Assembly: GCF_900129635.1 (NCBI RefSeq)
Contig: NZ_FSRB01000001.1
Span: forward strand, 3,511,501-3,575,500
Direction of reading: 5' to 3'
DNA length: 64,000 nucleotides
Source of the DNA: Singulisphaera sp. GP187
Lineage (GTDB): Bacteria; Planctomycetota; Planctomycetia; Isosphaerales; Isosphaeraceae
The notes below the pieces were generated by a model that saw only the letters and a program-made list of their open reading frames with translations, was not told where the DNA came from and ran no database searches. Shown here piece after piece: positions 26,096-36,437 of the stretch. A program made the translations under genes and the position numbers. Positions within the stretch are counted from its first letter, which is position 1; every line of letters begins with the position of its first letter.

Positions 26096-29000
26096 TCACG
26101 ATGCAACCTGGTTTCGGCCATTGTTCTTGGCTTGATACAGCGCCACGTCGGCGGCCTCAAGGAGTTGCTCGGCGGTGGCCCATGGAGATGGCGCAATCGC
26201 GGCGATCCCGATGCTGACGGTCACGATCCCGCGGGCCGCCCCCTCGTGGGGAATTCGCAGCGCGGCGACTGCGGTGCAGGCTCGCTCGGCGACCTCCCGC
26301 GTGATGGCGATGTTAGCGTCCGGCAGGATCAATGCGAATTCTTCGCCACCGTAGCGGGCCACCCAATCGGTGCCCTGACGGATACTCCCCTCCAGAGCTT
26401 CGGCGACCCGACGGAGGCAGGCGTCACCGGCGAGGTGACCATACCGGTCGTTGTACAGCTTGAAATGGTCGATGTCGATCATCGCCGCACCGAGCGAGAT
26501 CCGGGACCGCTCCGCCCGCTGCCACTCGGCCGCAAGGACCTCATCGAACCGACGTCGATTGGCCAATCCGGTGAGCGAATCGGTGACGCTCAGCGCCTCC
26601 AATCGGCGGTTCGCCGCCCCCAGAGCCTCGGTCCGATCGGCCACCTTGCGTTCGAGCGAGGCATAGAGCCGCGCATTGTCCAGTGACACCGCGAGCTGAC
26701 CGGCGATCAGCATGACCGCGTCCATCCCGCTGGCCGAGAACGCGCCTCGACTCAGCCGGTTCTCCAGCATCAGGATCGCGCGAAGGACGCCCTGGCTCGA
26801 GATCGGGACCAGGAGCAGCGAGCAGCAGTCGAGGGCGGCGATGTAGGGATCGCGTGCGAAGCGGTCGTCGCGCGTCGCGTCTTCCACGAGCAACGGTTCC
26901 CGGGTTCGCTCGGCATAGTGGAACGCCGAGAGCGGGAGCAGGCCCCGCGTGCCGGCCTCGTCCACCGGGATCGGCCCCCCGTCCTCGCCTGCCGAGGGAA
27001 GGCACCATCCCTCGGAATCGTCGTCGCGCAACACAACCAGCACCTTGGTCGCGCCGGTCATGGCGCCAAGCAATTCGCCGACTCGAGTCTTGATCCGATC
27101 GAGGCTGGTCTCCGAGCTCAGCGTTTGCGAAGCGCGGAGGATCGCCAGCATGTCGATCGCATCGGCGGAGACACCACTGCTGCCGGGTGAATCGCCCTGT
27201 TTTCGGGGACTGTCGACGGTCCGCAGGAAGGGGTAATTCTGCTCGAGCTCGCGCACCTTCGCGGTCGCCCCCCACGCCCCATAGAGCCGCCTCGCTTTGG
27301 CCAGCAGCTTGCCACCGGCGTGTTCGAGGCCGTGTGCGAGATGGAACCGAGCGGCCCGTTCGGCGATGAACGCGCGATGCCAGGGACGCTGTCGAGTCGA
27401 GACCTCATGTTGCGCTGCATCGAACGCAGAAGCGGCCCCCTGAAAGTCGCCGACGGCCCAGGCCCGCTCGGCCTCGACCAGCCGCAGCATGTGGAGGAAG
27501 TTGCCCGGCGCATCTGCGGCGCGACGAGCCAGCCAGTCTCGGCACTCATCAAGCTCGACGAGGCTCGCGGCCCGCGCTTCCGGCTGGGCCGTCCGGGCGC
27601 GATTCGCCCAGGCAAGCGCCTGAAGCCAATGCACCAGGGCAACGGCATAGGCGCCTTCGATGTTGGCCAGCATCGACACCGCCAGGGCGGCTTGCCGGGC
27701 CAGCTCCGGCTCGTCATTGAACAAGGCGGCCGATAATGCCCGACTCACATGGAAATAGCACGTAGAGACCGGGTTGCGGACCATGCTGGCGAGATGCTCG
27801 GCCTCGTCGAACGAGGGTCCCGAAAAGACGCCCGGCGCATCGGTCTCGCCGCGCAGCGAGCGCGACATCTGCCGGGATGTGACGAAACCGGCCAGGGATT
27901 GGACGTTGCCGATTCGCTCGGCCAGGGCAATCGCCGACTCGATCTCGGCCGCGTGACGATCGAGGGTCGGCCCGCACTCGAACAGGGTCCAGATTGCGGG
28001 GACGTAGGTGAAGCAGGCGAATTGCAGGTCACCGCCCTGCATCAAATCCTCGCGAGCCTGGTGGGCATACTGGAGGTCATTCTCCAAGGGCTCGAACCAA
28101 TGCGCGTTATGAATCGCGAACAGGAAGCGTGCCTGGGCGGTTTCCGTCTGGAAACCGAGGGCTTCGCCCACCGCCAGGACGTGCCGCACCGCCTGGTAGC
28201 CGGCGCGATAGTCTCCTCGCAGCAGGAAGGTGACCAGGCTGGCGTGTCCCAACGGACAGATCAAGGGGGGGCAAGGACCGTGCTCAACCCAGAGCCGCTG
28301 GCCCTCGAGCACCAACCAAGCCTGGAGCATCCGATCGCAGAAGTAGGCTGCCGGCATCATCCGGTTGATGAGCCTGGCGATGGCGAACACGCGGGGGTCG
28401 TACGTTTCCGACCAGGTGCGCTCGTCCCGACTCGCGTCCGCTCCGGCCCAGCGCCAAAACGCATCCGCTCCCTGCGCGAGATCCGCCTCAACATTCGGCC
28501 CCACGGTGCGCGCCCCGAGTCGCCGCAGCAGGTCGAGCCCAAGCTCCAAGGCTTCGCGCGATCGACCGCGATGGGACAGGCTCCCAATCTGGACACAGGT
28601 CGCCTTGGCCAGGTCGACCGGGTCATGGCCACGGCGTTCGATCGAGCGGTAGAGACTGTCGGCCTCGTCGAGGCAGCCGAGGCTGGACAACGCCGCATGC
28701 CGCTCGAACTCCAGGTCCGCGAGCGTGTCCTGATCGGCGACGCTCCCCAAGGGGCCAAGCATCACCATGGCGGCCTCGAGAAAGTGATCCGAGGTGACAT
28801 GGTTGCTCACGAGGCGAGCACGCGCGGCCGCCTCACGGAACAGACCGGCGACCCGACGGCGTTCGTCCGGGTCGTGGATCGCCTCGACGGCCGGCAAGTA
28901 TTGATCCGCCGCATCGATACTATGGTTGGGAAACGTCACCAGCCGCCGCGCCAGGTCGAGGTGGACGGCAAGCCGCTCCGAGGGGTCGAGGCGTCGATAA

Positions 29001-31267
29001 GCGGCCTGCTGCACGCGGTCATGGCGAAACCGCACCGCGCCGGTGCGTTCGAAAATCAGGCTGGGATCGCCATGATCCAACACCAGAAGCCCATCCTCGA
29101 GCGGCGGCGCGAGCCGCGCTTCCAACGCCGACGCGGTCAGACCGCTGGCCGCCTCCAGCAGGTCGAGTCCCACCTCGCCGGCGAGACAGGCCATCGTCTC
29201 GAGCAATTCCGCCGACTCGACTGGCAGCCGGTCGATGCGTGCCGCCAGCAGGTCCACCACTTCACTCCGCCCGACGAAACGCCGGACCGTGGCTTCGTTC
29301 CAGCCCCACCCCTCAGGGCCCAGAATCAGCGCACCGTCTTGCCGGAGTGCGTTGACCAGCTCCACGGTGTCGTACGGATTGCCTCCGGTCCGATCGCCAA
29401 TCACGGCGGCCAGTCGGATTGCCTCGGACGGCCGCAGTCGCAGCATCTCCTCCAGGAGCGTTCCCAGGTCGGCCAGCGGCAAGTTCTCCAACCTCAGCCG
29501 TAACGGCGCCACGTCCAGCCGTTCCCATCGGGAGAGCATCGGCGCGAGCGGATGAGCCGCCTCGACCTCCGCATCGCGATAGGCTCCCACGATCAACACG
29601 CCGCGCAGCGTTTCATCCGCCAACACGGCGTCGAGAAAGCGGATCGTCGTCGGCCCAGCCCATTGCAGGCCGTCAAGGACCATGACCACGGGCCGGGCCG
29701 GAGAAGCGACGGCCCGCAGCAATTCCAGCACCGCCTGGCGCAACCGTGCCTCGGCCTCGACCGGATCGCCCGGACTGATCTCGGGCTCCGCCCCGAGCAA
29801 GAGCGCAAACTCCGGCACGACCGCCGTGATCATGCCGGCATTGGGTCCCAAAGCGTGGAGGATCCGCGCCCGGTGGTCGACGAGTTCCCGCTCCGGTTCG
29901 GCCAGCAGGAGGCGGCCGAGGGCATGCAAAGCCTGCGACACCGCCCCCGTGGTCGCATCGCGGTGATACTGTTCAAACTTCCCGGCCACGAACAAGCCCC
30001 GACGCGCCGTCACCATCGGCCGAAGCTCGTCGATCAGTACGGTCTTGCCAACGCCCGGCGCCCCGGAAATCAGCACGCCGCGCGCCCGGTCGTCACCGAT
30101 GCCCTCGAAGGCCTTGCGCAACGCCTCGATCTCGGGCTCCCGGCCAATGAGCCGGGAGGGAGGGGAGAGCCGGATCGGAAAGTCGCGTTCCCCCAACGGA
30201 AAAGTGCCGTCCTCTCCCCGCGTCTGGATCTCGCGCAACCGGGCAAGGTCGTCCGCCAGGCCCTCGGCACACTGGTAGCGCCGATCGGGCTCCTTCTCAA
30301 GCAAGCGCATGATGATCTCGGACAGCGCCCTCGGAACGAGCGGGTTCCGTTCGGCCGGCGGCGTCGGCACACGTACCAGGTGGTCGCGGATCAACTGGAG
30401 CGGGTCGGTGCCCACGAACGGGGGCTGACCGACCGCCAACTCGTAGAGGGTCGCGCCCAGCGAGTAGAGGTCGGCCCGCCGATCCACGGCCCTGCCCGTC
30501 CGGCCGGTCTGCTCGGGGGCGAGATAGGCCAACGTGCCTGAGATCTCGCGATGGTGGACGAAGCCCGGCCGCTCCTCGGCGAACGTGGTGGCGAGGTCGA
30601 AGTCGATCAGCAATGGCCGACGACCCGGCCCCGCGAGCAGGATATTGGCCGGGTTGATGTCCTTGTGAACCACGCGGCGGCGATGCAGGGCCGCGACGAT
30701 CCGCGTCAGCCCCACCGCGAATTCCACCAGTTCGGGCATTGTCATCCGACCAACGCGGATCGCCTCCGCCAACGACACGCCGGCCATATCCTCCATCGCG
30801 AGGGCGTTCGCATTCGCATATTCTGCCGAGGGTGCCAGTTGCGGCACCCCGCAGACACCCGCCAATCGCTCGAGGATTCCCCGCTCGTGCCGCCACCGCG
30901 CCTTCGCGCGCGGACCGAACATCTCCTTCACGATCAGGCGATCGGGCGACCGATTCGGCAGGGTCAAGCGGAGCACTCGCGTGTGATCGCTCTCATGAAG
31001 AATCGCGATCGGCGCAGGGCCCGATTCGGAGTCGACCGTGGGGATCATCCGTTCGAGTGGTGCGGCCCAACCACCTTCAGTGGTCGTCGGCGGGTTGAGT
31101 TGAGTCTCTGCCATGAGATCAATCGCGTCATCCACGGGCCCCCCACTTCGACCGGATCGCTCCGGAGAATTGAGGTTCGACGTGGTCGTTTCATCGATCC
31201 GTTTCACTGGGTGCGCAATCCCCGCTCGCTTCCGAAATGTACGAGCACGCGGAAGCTCGCGTGACAC
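26096..31267 (-). CDS. Ser/Thr kinase - AAA ATPase - TPR - GAF - diguanylate cyclase multidomain protein
   Basis: Up to 1,723 residues (GTG 31267). ATG 31114 is an alternative that removes 51 non-conserved residues. Residues 85-345 are a protein-kinase domain with Lys114, HKDINPAN (201-208, HKD for HRD), IDFD (221-224, DFD in place of DFG) and GTLAYLAPEQTGR. Residues 373-700 are an AAA-type ATPase with Walker A GAPGVGKT (402-409). About 700-1350 are helical repeats. A GAF domain lies at about 1400-1545, and the C-terminal 160 residues are a GGDEF domain with LTGLANRRRFDE, DIDHFKLYNDRYGH and an intact catalytic GGEEF (1640-1644). It should phosphorylate proteins and make c-di-GMP. No membrane segment is seen, so it is cytosolic. 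Similar architectures usually end in a histidine kinase. Confidence 0.93.
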   Translation of the reverse strand: MSRELPRARTFRKRAGIAHPVKRIDETTTSNLNSPERSGRSGGPVDDAIDLMAETQLNPPTTTEGGWAAPLERMIPTVDSESGPAPIAILHESDHTRVLRLTLPNRSPDRLIVKEMFGPRAKARWRHERGILERLAGVCGVPQLAPSAEYANANALAMEDMAGVSLAEAIRVGRMTMPELVEFAVGLTRIVAALHRRRVVHKDINPANILLAGPGRRPLLIDFDLATTFAEERPGFVHHREISGTLAYLAPEQTGRTGRAVDRRADLYSLGATLYELAVGQPPFVGTDPLQLIRDHLVRVPTPPAERNPLVPRALSEIIMRLLEKEPDRRYQCAEGLADDLARLREIQTRGEDGTFPLGERDFPIRLSPPSRLIGREPEIEALRKAFEGIGDDRARGVLISGAPGVGKTVLIDELRPMVTARRGLFVAGKFEQYHRDATTGAVSQALHALGRLLLAEPERELVDHRARILHALGPNAGMITAVVPEFALLLGAEPEISPGDPVEAEARLRQAVLELLRAVASPARPVVMVLDGLQWAGPTTIRFLDAVLADETLRGVLIVGAYRDAEVEAAHPLAPMLSRWERLDVAPLRLRLENLPLADLGTLLEEMLRLRPSEAIRLAAVIGDRTGGNPYDTVELVNALRQDGALILGPEGWGWNEATVRRFVGRSEVVDLLAARIDRLPVESAELLETMACLAGEVGLDLLEAASGLTASALEARLAPPLEDGLLVLDHGDPSLIFERTGAVRFRHDRVQQAAYRRLDPSERLAVHLDLARRLVTFPNHSIDAADQYLPAVEAIHDPDERRRVAGLFREAAARARLVSNHVTSDHFLEAAMVMLGPLGSVADQDTLADLEFERHAALSSLGCLDEADSLYRSIERRGHDPVDLAKATCVQIGSLSHRGRSREALELGLDLLRRLGARTVGPNVEADLAQGADAFWRWAGADASRDERTWSETYDPRVFAIARLINRMMPAAYFCDRMLQAWLVLEGQRLWVEHGPCPPLICPLGHASLVTFLLRGDYRAGYQAVRHVLAVGEALGFQTETAQARFLFAIHNAHWFEPLENDLQYAHQAREDLMQGGDLQFACFTYVPAIWTLFECGPTLDRHAAEIESAIALAERIGNVQSLAGFVTSRQMSRSLRGETDAPGVFSGPSFDEAEHLASMVRNPVSTCYFHVSRALSAALFNDEPELARQAALAVSMLANIEGAYAVALVHWLQALAWANRARTAQPEARAASLVELDECRDWLARRAADAPGNFLHMLRLVEAERAWAVGDFQGAASAFDAAQHEVSTRQRPWHRAFIAERAARFHLAHGLEHAGGKLLAKARRLYGAWGATAKVRELEQNYPFLRTVDSPRKQGDSPGSSGVSADAIDMLAILRASQTLSSETSLDRIKTRVGELLGAMTGATKVLVVLRDDDSEGWCLPSAGEDGGPIPVDEAGTRGLLPLSAFHYAERTREPLLVEDATRDDRFARDPYIAALDCCSLLLVPISSQGVLRAILMLENRLSRGAFSASGMDAVMLIAGQLAVSLDNARLYASLERKVADRTEALGAANRRLEALSVTDSLTGLANRRRFDEVLAAEWQRAERSRISLGAAMIDIDHFKLYNDRYGHLAGDACLRRVAEALEGSIRQGTDWVARYGGEEFALILPDANIAITREVAERACTAVAALRIPHEGAARGIVTVSIGIAAIAPSPWATAEQLLEAADVALYQAKNNGRNQVAS

Positions 31268-32206
31268 TCGTTATCGCATGCCACACGGAAAAAGGAACCC
31301 AATGCCGCCGCCGTCTCCTAGAGCATAGGTCCCATTCGCGTGCCTAAGCATCAGGAATTCCCCGGTTTTTTTACGAGACGAACTCGATTTGAGTTCTGAA
31401 CTTAGCGAAACAATTTTACGCAATGTCCGCCCTCGCCCCATCCCCGCGTCCCAACCAGAGACCGCGGTGTGACGGAAAGAGCGCACGACACAGGCCAGGG
31501 CCGGCCCATCGAATCCACGGCTGATCCCCAAGATCTTGGCGCAAGTCATACCGCCAGACTGCGCAACCTCTCGGCAGTCGCCTCATGTCTCAGAAGTCTT
31601 CTCGGGTGGCCCGAACCACAGAACGTAGGGCCGCCTAGCTGTCGATTGAAATGGGTTTGGCGAATGAGTATAGCCAATTCTGAGCCTGGTTTTTTCCAGC
31701 CTCCACGGTGACCACTTCCTCTCCGTGAACTGCACCTACGAAATCCTCGTGTAAGATGATCCACACAAAAAGACCGGCTGTCGTGCTTGCTCCGACCTGC
31801 GAGGAGAAGCGAGTTTTGGTCTTTCCATACCAATAAACACAATTTTTTTCTACCGATTTCCATTCTAAGACCATCGGATTACTTTTCACAATTACCCCAT
31901 TTTATCAAAGCAACATCATAGCTAAGGCGACCAGAATTCGGGAATAAGCAACCACAACATCATATAAATGCTGACAGCCAGTGGATGACCTCGATCAAAC
32001 TTCGACAGGATCCTTCAAGACGCAGAAAACTCTCTGGCCACTCAGTCTCTCGAAACCTGGGGAGTAATCGACCAGAACGTGAAGTTGTCCGGCCCCCCAC
32101 CACGGATGACCCATCAACCCGGTGCCCTTGCTACATTATCCGCCCTTCTCGTGGTCCAACGGGGTTTGAACGGGGATCAAAGATGGTACCAGACGAAAGT
32201 CTGACG
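31268..32206. other. AT-richer intergenic region
   Basis: About 940 bp of lower GC than its surroundings, especially 31,830-31,990. Small frames on the minus strand (31635-31889, 84 codons, MVLEWKSVEKNCVYWYG.. and 31271-31549) look partly protein-like but lack Shine-Dalgarno sites and recognised families. I do not call them genes. A promoter for the kinase gene is expected in 31,270-31,420. The composition suggests acquired or decayed DNA. Confidence 0.4.
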
Positions 32207-32671
32207 CTACTCGCCTTGAGACGGTGGCCTGGAATCCTTCACAAGCCGGGCACGACCGGCCAGTTGGCGATAGTATTTCTGTACAGTTCGGGGAAACAGT
32301 GGAATGCAAATCCATGGACGTTTTTGTCGGCTACGGTTACCGCAGTACCGAAGCCCCACACTATTGTAAACCGAGAAAGCCCCATCGGTCTCGGCCTGAA
32401 GTTCGAGCGCAGGATCCCAATGAGTCAACTTGCCATTGTCGAAGACAAGCTCGAAGATCCTGCCGTCTTCAAGTGTAATCAAACCCTCTTCAAAACTCAT
32501 AAGTTTCTGAGGATTTTCGAGTGGCTCGTTCATAATCAGACAGGGATATTCGAAGTCAACGAGCCGAGACCCTCGCCGCTCCAAGTTGATTCCCGCGCCA
32601 AGAAGCACGCCGATCAAAGCGGGAATGAGCAGGATTTGCCCGATCGTGAATTGCACACGAGGGATTCGCAT
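32207..32671 (-). CDS. Hypothetical membrane-anchored protein
   Basis: A 154-residue protein beginning MRIPRVQFTIGQILLIPALIGVLLGAG, one N-terminal membrane helix after a short basic start, of the style common in planctomycete small membrane proteins. The rest is soluble, with two cysteines and a Ser/Arg-rich C-terminus. No domain recognised. It starts 46 bp after the end of the upstream gene on the same strand and may be cotranscribed with it. Confidence 0.6.
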   Translation of the reverse strand: MRIPRVQFTIGQILLIPALIGVLLGAGINLERRGSRLVDFEYPCLIMNEPLENPQKLMSFEEGLITLEDGRIFELVFDNGKLTHWDPALELQAETDGAFSVYNSVGLRYCGNRSRQKRPWICIPLFPRTVQKYYRQLAGRARLVKDSRPPSQGE

Positions 32672-32716
32672 CAGTGTCCGATCGGCCTGCGTATGGGGTC
32701 AGTTTCTCGCGATGAT

Positions 32717-34024
32717 TCAGGTATGCCGGAGTGACCGCCAGACCGACTCAGCCCAATCGCGTTCCGTTTCGTCCTCAACGAAAATATTGCAAATCCCGAG
32801 TCCCCCTTCAACGGCGGATCGGCCGCTCAATTGCCACAACCGCCTTCCCTCCTCTTCGTAGGCTGCGAATACGGCTGTTCCGAGCACCGGCGGCTCCTGG
32901 GACTCCAGCAACGGCCCATCGGGCTGTGACGCGTCGGCGAGGATTTCGGCGGCCGACGGTTTACTGCCGTCATGCTTGGTCATGGTGCATGACGAAAACC
33001 AGACGGTCCGCTGTCCATCCCAACCGCTCCAGGTCCCGTTCTCGTCCCACTCTTCAGACATCGCACCCGGGACCTTGATCGACCAACCCCCCGTCAGTTC
33101 CACTTCGACCGGCAACCGCCGATAGCCGATTCGACGGCTCTCGGGCGCCTTGGCCGCGTTGTGGGTCACAGCCTGCACCAGGTCGGCCCGCACAATTGAC
33201 GGATCATCATGAAACTCCTCAAGATAATCGATCAGTTCCTCCCATTCCCGCCAGGGGTAGTCGAGCGAGGGGTCGAGATCGTGGGCCCGGGCAAGATCGC
33301 GATGCACGCTCATAAGGAGTGTTGCCTCGACCTCCGTCAAGGGGGTGCGCCACCGGACCTCCTTCCAGATCCGGCAGAGCGCCCTGCCCAGAAAAAAGCG
33401 GGCGTCACGTTCCTTGGACCACCAGGGGAAAAGGTCGATTCCCTGCGTGGGGTCGCTGGCGACGGCCTGAACCCATTCGAGGGTACGAGGACCAAGCGGT
33501 GTGATCAAAGGGCCGTGGCCTGGGTAGCGATGCCCGATCGGCATCGAGACCATCATCTCCTGATAGTCCTCCGACAGCTTCTCGGCGACGATTGAGGCAA
33601 CCTGGCGGAGCCACTGGAGGAACTCGGTTTCCACGGCGGTCTCGTCACCTTCGTGGAAATAACCGGTTTCATCACCGGTCCCTGCCTCGTCGTCCGGCCC
33701 ATCCCAGACAATCCCCACCGCCTCCCCCAGTCGGCGCATGAAATCAGCGACGACGATGTGGTATCCCGGTCCCACGGTGGAGGTTTTGCCCGAGGCGACG
33801 ACCCGACCCGGCTCCGGGACAATCAACGCGACCTCCTCGGCGGAAGGGTGCAAACTCGCAAAGGCGGTCGGCTTCCCCTCGTGGTCCTGACCGATGCGGA
33901 CGCCCTCCAGGAATTCGTTCCCGTGATCCCTGATCCAGGACGTGACGCGGACCAGCCACGCTTCGGGATTGGTTTCCTCGGGTTGAACTTCGTAACGCCC
34001 CGTCAAAAAGAATCCAACACCCAT
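32717..34024 (-). CDS. Hypothetical soluble protein
   Basis: A 435-residue protein. ATG 34024 follows GGGAGCGAAAGACG, and an upstream extension of 43 codons lacks such a site. Composition is acidic with many Trp and Glu residues (WVRVTSWIRDHGNEFLEG, WREWEELIDYLEEFHDD). There is no signal peptide and no membrane segment. The C-terminal third (AEVWDENGTWSGWDGQRTVWFSS-like, then CNIFVEDETERDWAESVWRSL) has the feel of an immunity- or stress-response-type domain, but I do not recognise the family. Confidence 0.65.
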   Translation of the reverse strand: MGVGFFLTGRYEVQPEETNPEAWLVRVTSWIRDHGNEFLEGVRIGQDHEGKPTAFASLHPSAEEVALIVPEPGRVVASGKTSTVGPGYHIVVADFMRRLGEAVGIVWDGPDDEAGTGDETGYFHEGDETAVETEFLQWLRQVASIVAEKLSEDYQEMMVSMPIGHRYPGHGPLITPLGPRTLEWVQAVASDPTQGIDLFPWWSKERDARFFLGRALCRIWKEVRWRTPLTEVEATLLMSVHRDLARAHDLDPSLDYPWREWEELIDYLEEFHDDPSIVRADLVQAVTHNAAKAPESRRIGYRRLPVEVELTGGWSIKVPGAMSEEWDENGTWSGWDGQRTVWFSSCTMTKHDGSKPSAAEILADASQPDGPLLESQEPPVLGTAVFAAYEEEGRRLWQLSGRSAVEGGLGICNIFVEDETERDWAESVWRSLRHT

Positions 34025-34341
34025 CGTCTTTCGCTCCCGATCAATGGAGACCGATTCCCCGACGGCGGCCCAGCCCCCATCCCCAGTTTGCCGCGGGACA
34101 GCCTTCAGGTTCGCGCCGGCTCTCCAAGGTCCACTCGGCCAGGCCGGAACCACGGAGTCGTTCAGGGATTCACCCTTTCAAGGAATAGGCCCTTAATTCT
34201 TTCTTGCCGGTTCGTCATACTCTGGTTTCGAATCGCTGGTTTTGCAAGGAACGGTCCGGTGGTCTCTTCCTCTCTCGATCGATCGGGCGTTCATCATCAC
34301 CGAGTCCGACTCGGTCCTTCGTCTTGTTGAGGAGAGCGGCC

Positions 34342-34629
34342 ATGTCGACCACACACGTTCACTGTTCGATGCCCACGTGCCGGGAAGCAGCCACCTACAA
34401 GGTCGCCTCGCACTGGAGCGGCGGGAGCTTTTCGGAACTGAAGACTTACGGATTTGCCTGCGCGGACCATCTCGGTCCGGTGTTCCGCGACGCCGAGGAG
34501 CGGCAGCAAGCCTATCAGCCCTCGCCGGGTGAGACGATTGAGGAGATCGCCATCTACCGGTTCGAGCAAGGCAAGCGCGATCGCCAGCTCCAACGGCTCT
34601 GGGGACTGGAAGAGAACTACCGGTCGTGA
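34342..34629 (+). CDS. Small conserved hypothetical protein with cysteine pair
   Basis: A 95-residue protein read from ATG 34342 behind GAGGAGAGCGG. It starts HVHCSMPTCREAATYKVASHW and has a further FACADHLGPVF motif. The Cys and His arrangement (CxxxxC ... CxxH) could hold a zinc ion. Acidic helical C-terminus (ETIEEIAIYRFEQGKRD). Family not recognised, probably planctomycete-specific. It diverges from the hypothetical gene at 34024. Confidence 0.68.
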   Translation: MSTTHVHCSMPTCREAATYKVASHWSGGSFSELKTYGFACADHLGPVFRDAEERQQAYQPSPGETIEEIAIYRFEQGKRDRQLQRLWGLEENYRS

Positions 34630-34721
34630 CCGCGCAACCGCCCGTCACGTCCGTCGACATTGCAAACCACCGCCCTCTCGCTCACCGTGACTCGCTCCTC
34701 GCGACGGAGGCCTCCTGACTC

Positions 34722-36023
34722 ATGGCACCGACGACTTACACCCTCCTGGCTGCCATCCTGGCGACGGCACTGGGCACCGCGACAGACTCGATCGGCGATG
34801 AGTCATGGGTCGTGGTGGTCCGCGCGGGGGACCACGACCGCGTCGACACCCCGGTCAGGATCGACCTTCAGGGAGCCCGGGGCGACGCCCTGCTCGCCAA
34901 GGCGCCGGCGATCGCAACGGGTCCGCAGCCATTCGGGTTGCAGGAAATCCGCGAGGATGGCACGACCCTCGATCCCTTCGTGGCCCAGGTTGAAGCCCTG
35001 CCGCGCGAGTCGGGGTCTTCGGTCCGACTCACCTGGATCTTGAGGGGAAAAACAGCCGCGGGGACCGAACGTCGATTCCAGGCGGCTCCCGACGGAGCGG
35101 CCAACGCGGCAAATCCGTGGACGCTGTCGGACCCGGCGGCCGGTGCGATCGTACTCAAGAACCGCGACCGCCCGGTGTTTCAATACAACACGCGCCCGGT
35201 CTCGCACCCGGACTATCCACCGCTCCAGACCCGCGACGCCTACATCCACCCGGCTTACACACCCTCCGGAGCGCTGATTACCGGGGACTTCTCGCCCCAT
35301 CACACCCACCATCGCGGATTTTTTCTCGCCTACACGAAGACCCAGGTCGGCACGTTTCATCCCGACTTCTGGAATTTTCAGAGTGGGAGCGGAAAAATCG
35401 CCTTCGACCGGCTCGACCGCGTGGAGGCGGGGCCGGTGACCGCTCGGATCGAGAGCCATCACAAGTGGCAGGCCAAAGGCGCCGGGACCGTTCTGAACGA
35501 GCAGTGGCGGATTGAAGCCTACGACATTCCGGAAAGCCCATACTGGGTCTTCGACCTGACTGCGACGCAACAAGCGACGGACGAACCGATGGAACTCTTG
35601 CCGTACCGCTACGGCGGGATGGCTTACCGAGGCCCTGAGCCGTTCGTCAAGGGGCCGCTCGACGTCCTGACCAGCGAAGGCTTGAACCGCCTGGGCGGCG
35701 ACCAGAAGGCCGCGCGCTGGGTCGACTTGACGGGTCCCGTCGAGGCGGGGTCGGACCGGTACGGGGGGGCGATGATCCTCGACCATCCGACGAACGTCAA
35801 CCACCCGACCGTCGCTCGGATCCACCCGATCCTGCTCCCCTTCTTTTGCTACGTGCCCGGCCACGACGTCACGGTCACGATCAGCCCGACCGCGCCCACC
35901 GTTTTCCGCTACCGCGTGGTGATTCACGACGGGCGGCCCGACTCCAAACTCAACCCGAGGCTTTGGCGCGATTTTGCCGAACCGCCGGCCGTTGTGGTGG
36001 AGTCGAAAACCGCGAGCCGCTAA
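34722..36023 (+). CDS. PmoA-family (DUF6807) secreted protein
   Basis: A 433-residue exported protein. It has an N-terminal signal sequence (YTLLAAILATALGTATDS), then a domain typical of the planctomycete/bacteroidete PmoA-like family: VFQYNTRPVSHPDYP, YIHPAYTPSGALITGDFSPHHTHHRGFFLAYTK, FDLTATQQATDE, YRYGGMAYRG, MILDHPTNVNHP. The name comes from sequence naming only. These proteins are not methane monooxygenases. They occur with carbohydrate and sugar-oxidation genes. The HHTHHRG histidine cluster is conspicuous and may bind metal. It follows the small hypothetical gene by 92 bp on the same strand. Confidence 0.82.
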   Translation: MAPTTYTLLAAILATALGTATDSIGDESWVVVVRAGDHDRVDTPVRIDLQGARGDALLAKAPAIATGPQPFGLQEIREDGTTLDPFVAQVEALPRESGSSVRLTWILRGKTAAGTERRFQAAPDGAANAANPWTLSDPAAGAIVLKNRDRPVFQYNTRPVSHPDYPPLQTRDAYIHPAYTPSGALITGDFSPHHTHHRGFFLAYTKTQVGTFHPDFWNFQSGSGKIAFDRLDRVEAGPVTARIESHHKWQAKGAGTVLNEQWRIEAYDIPESPYWVFDLTATQQATDEPMELLPYRYGGMAYRGPEPFVKGPLDVLTSEGLNRLGGDQKAARWVDLTGPVEAGSDRYGGAMILDHPTNVNHPTVARIHPILLPFFCYVPGHDVTVTISPTAPTVFRYRVVIHDGRPDSKLNPRLWRDFAEPPAVVVESKTASR

Positions 36024-36437
36024 CCATTTCCGGTTCGCCGGCAACTCCGCTTAAGCTTCGGAACGGTTGTGACGCGGGGCCGTCAACAGGCCGACTCTGA
36101 TCGCTACAAACGGACTGACCGGCCCAGTCATTCCAACAGGGCGGCGGATCGCGTTTTCCGAAGTCCTGGACTGAGTTTCGGCGCGTTGGCGCGACGATAC
36201 TACGGTCGGTCAAACCAGCCTCGGGATCACGGTGGAAGCCGCTGGGTCGGGGTATGGAGTGTCCGCGGGATGCGTCGTGGCCGCGTTCAACGGCTCTGGC
36301 CGAGGCGAAACGGCCCTAATCAGGACGGCCGCTGATTTGACTCCCTCGGGGGTCAGCTCAATCTGGTCGGAGGCGCCTAGGTGTCGCGTCGGGTCGGGGT
36401 TCTGCCCCAACCTGCCGTTCAAGGAGGTAAACAGGAA
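36024..36437. other. Region upstream of fliW
   Basis: About 410 bp with no gene. The end contains the strong AAGGAGGT Shine-Dalgarno of fliW. No sigma-28-like promoter or terminator was recognised. Confidence 0.4.

Noticed and set aside
27749..29503. 584-codon plus-strand frame inside the kinase-GGDEF gene
   Set aside because: Shadow of the minus-strand multidomain gene, without protein-like motifs.
31635..31889. 84-codon minus-strand frame with protein-like composition
   Set aside because: No Shine-Dalgarno or recognised family. The region is AT-rich and may be decayed, so it is mentioned only in the intergenic note.
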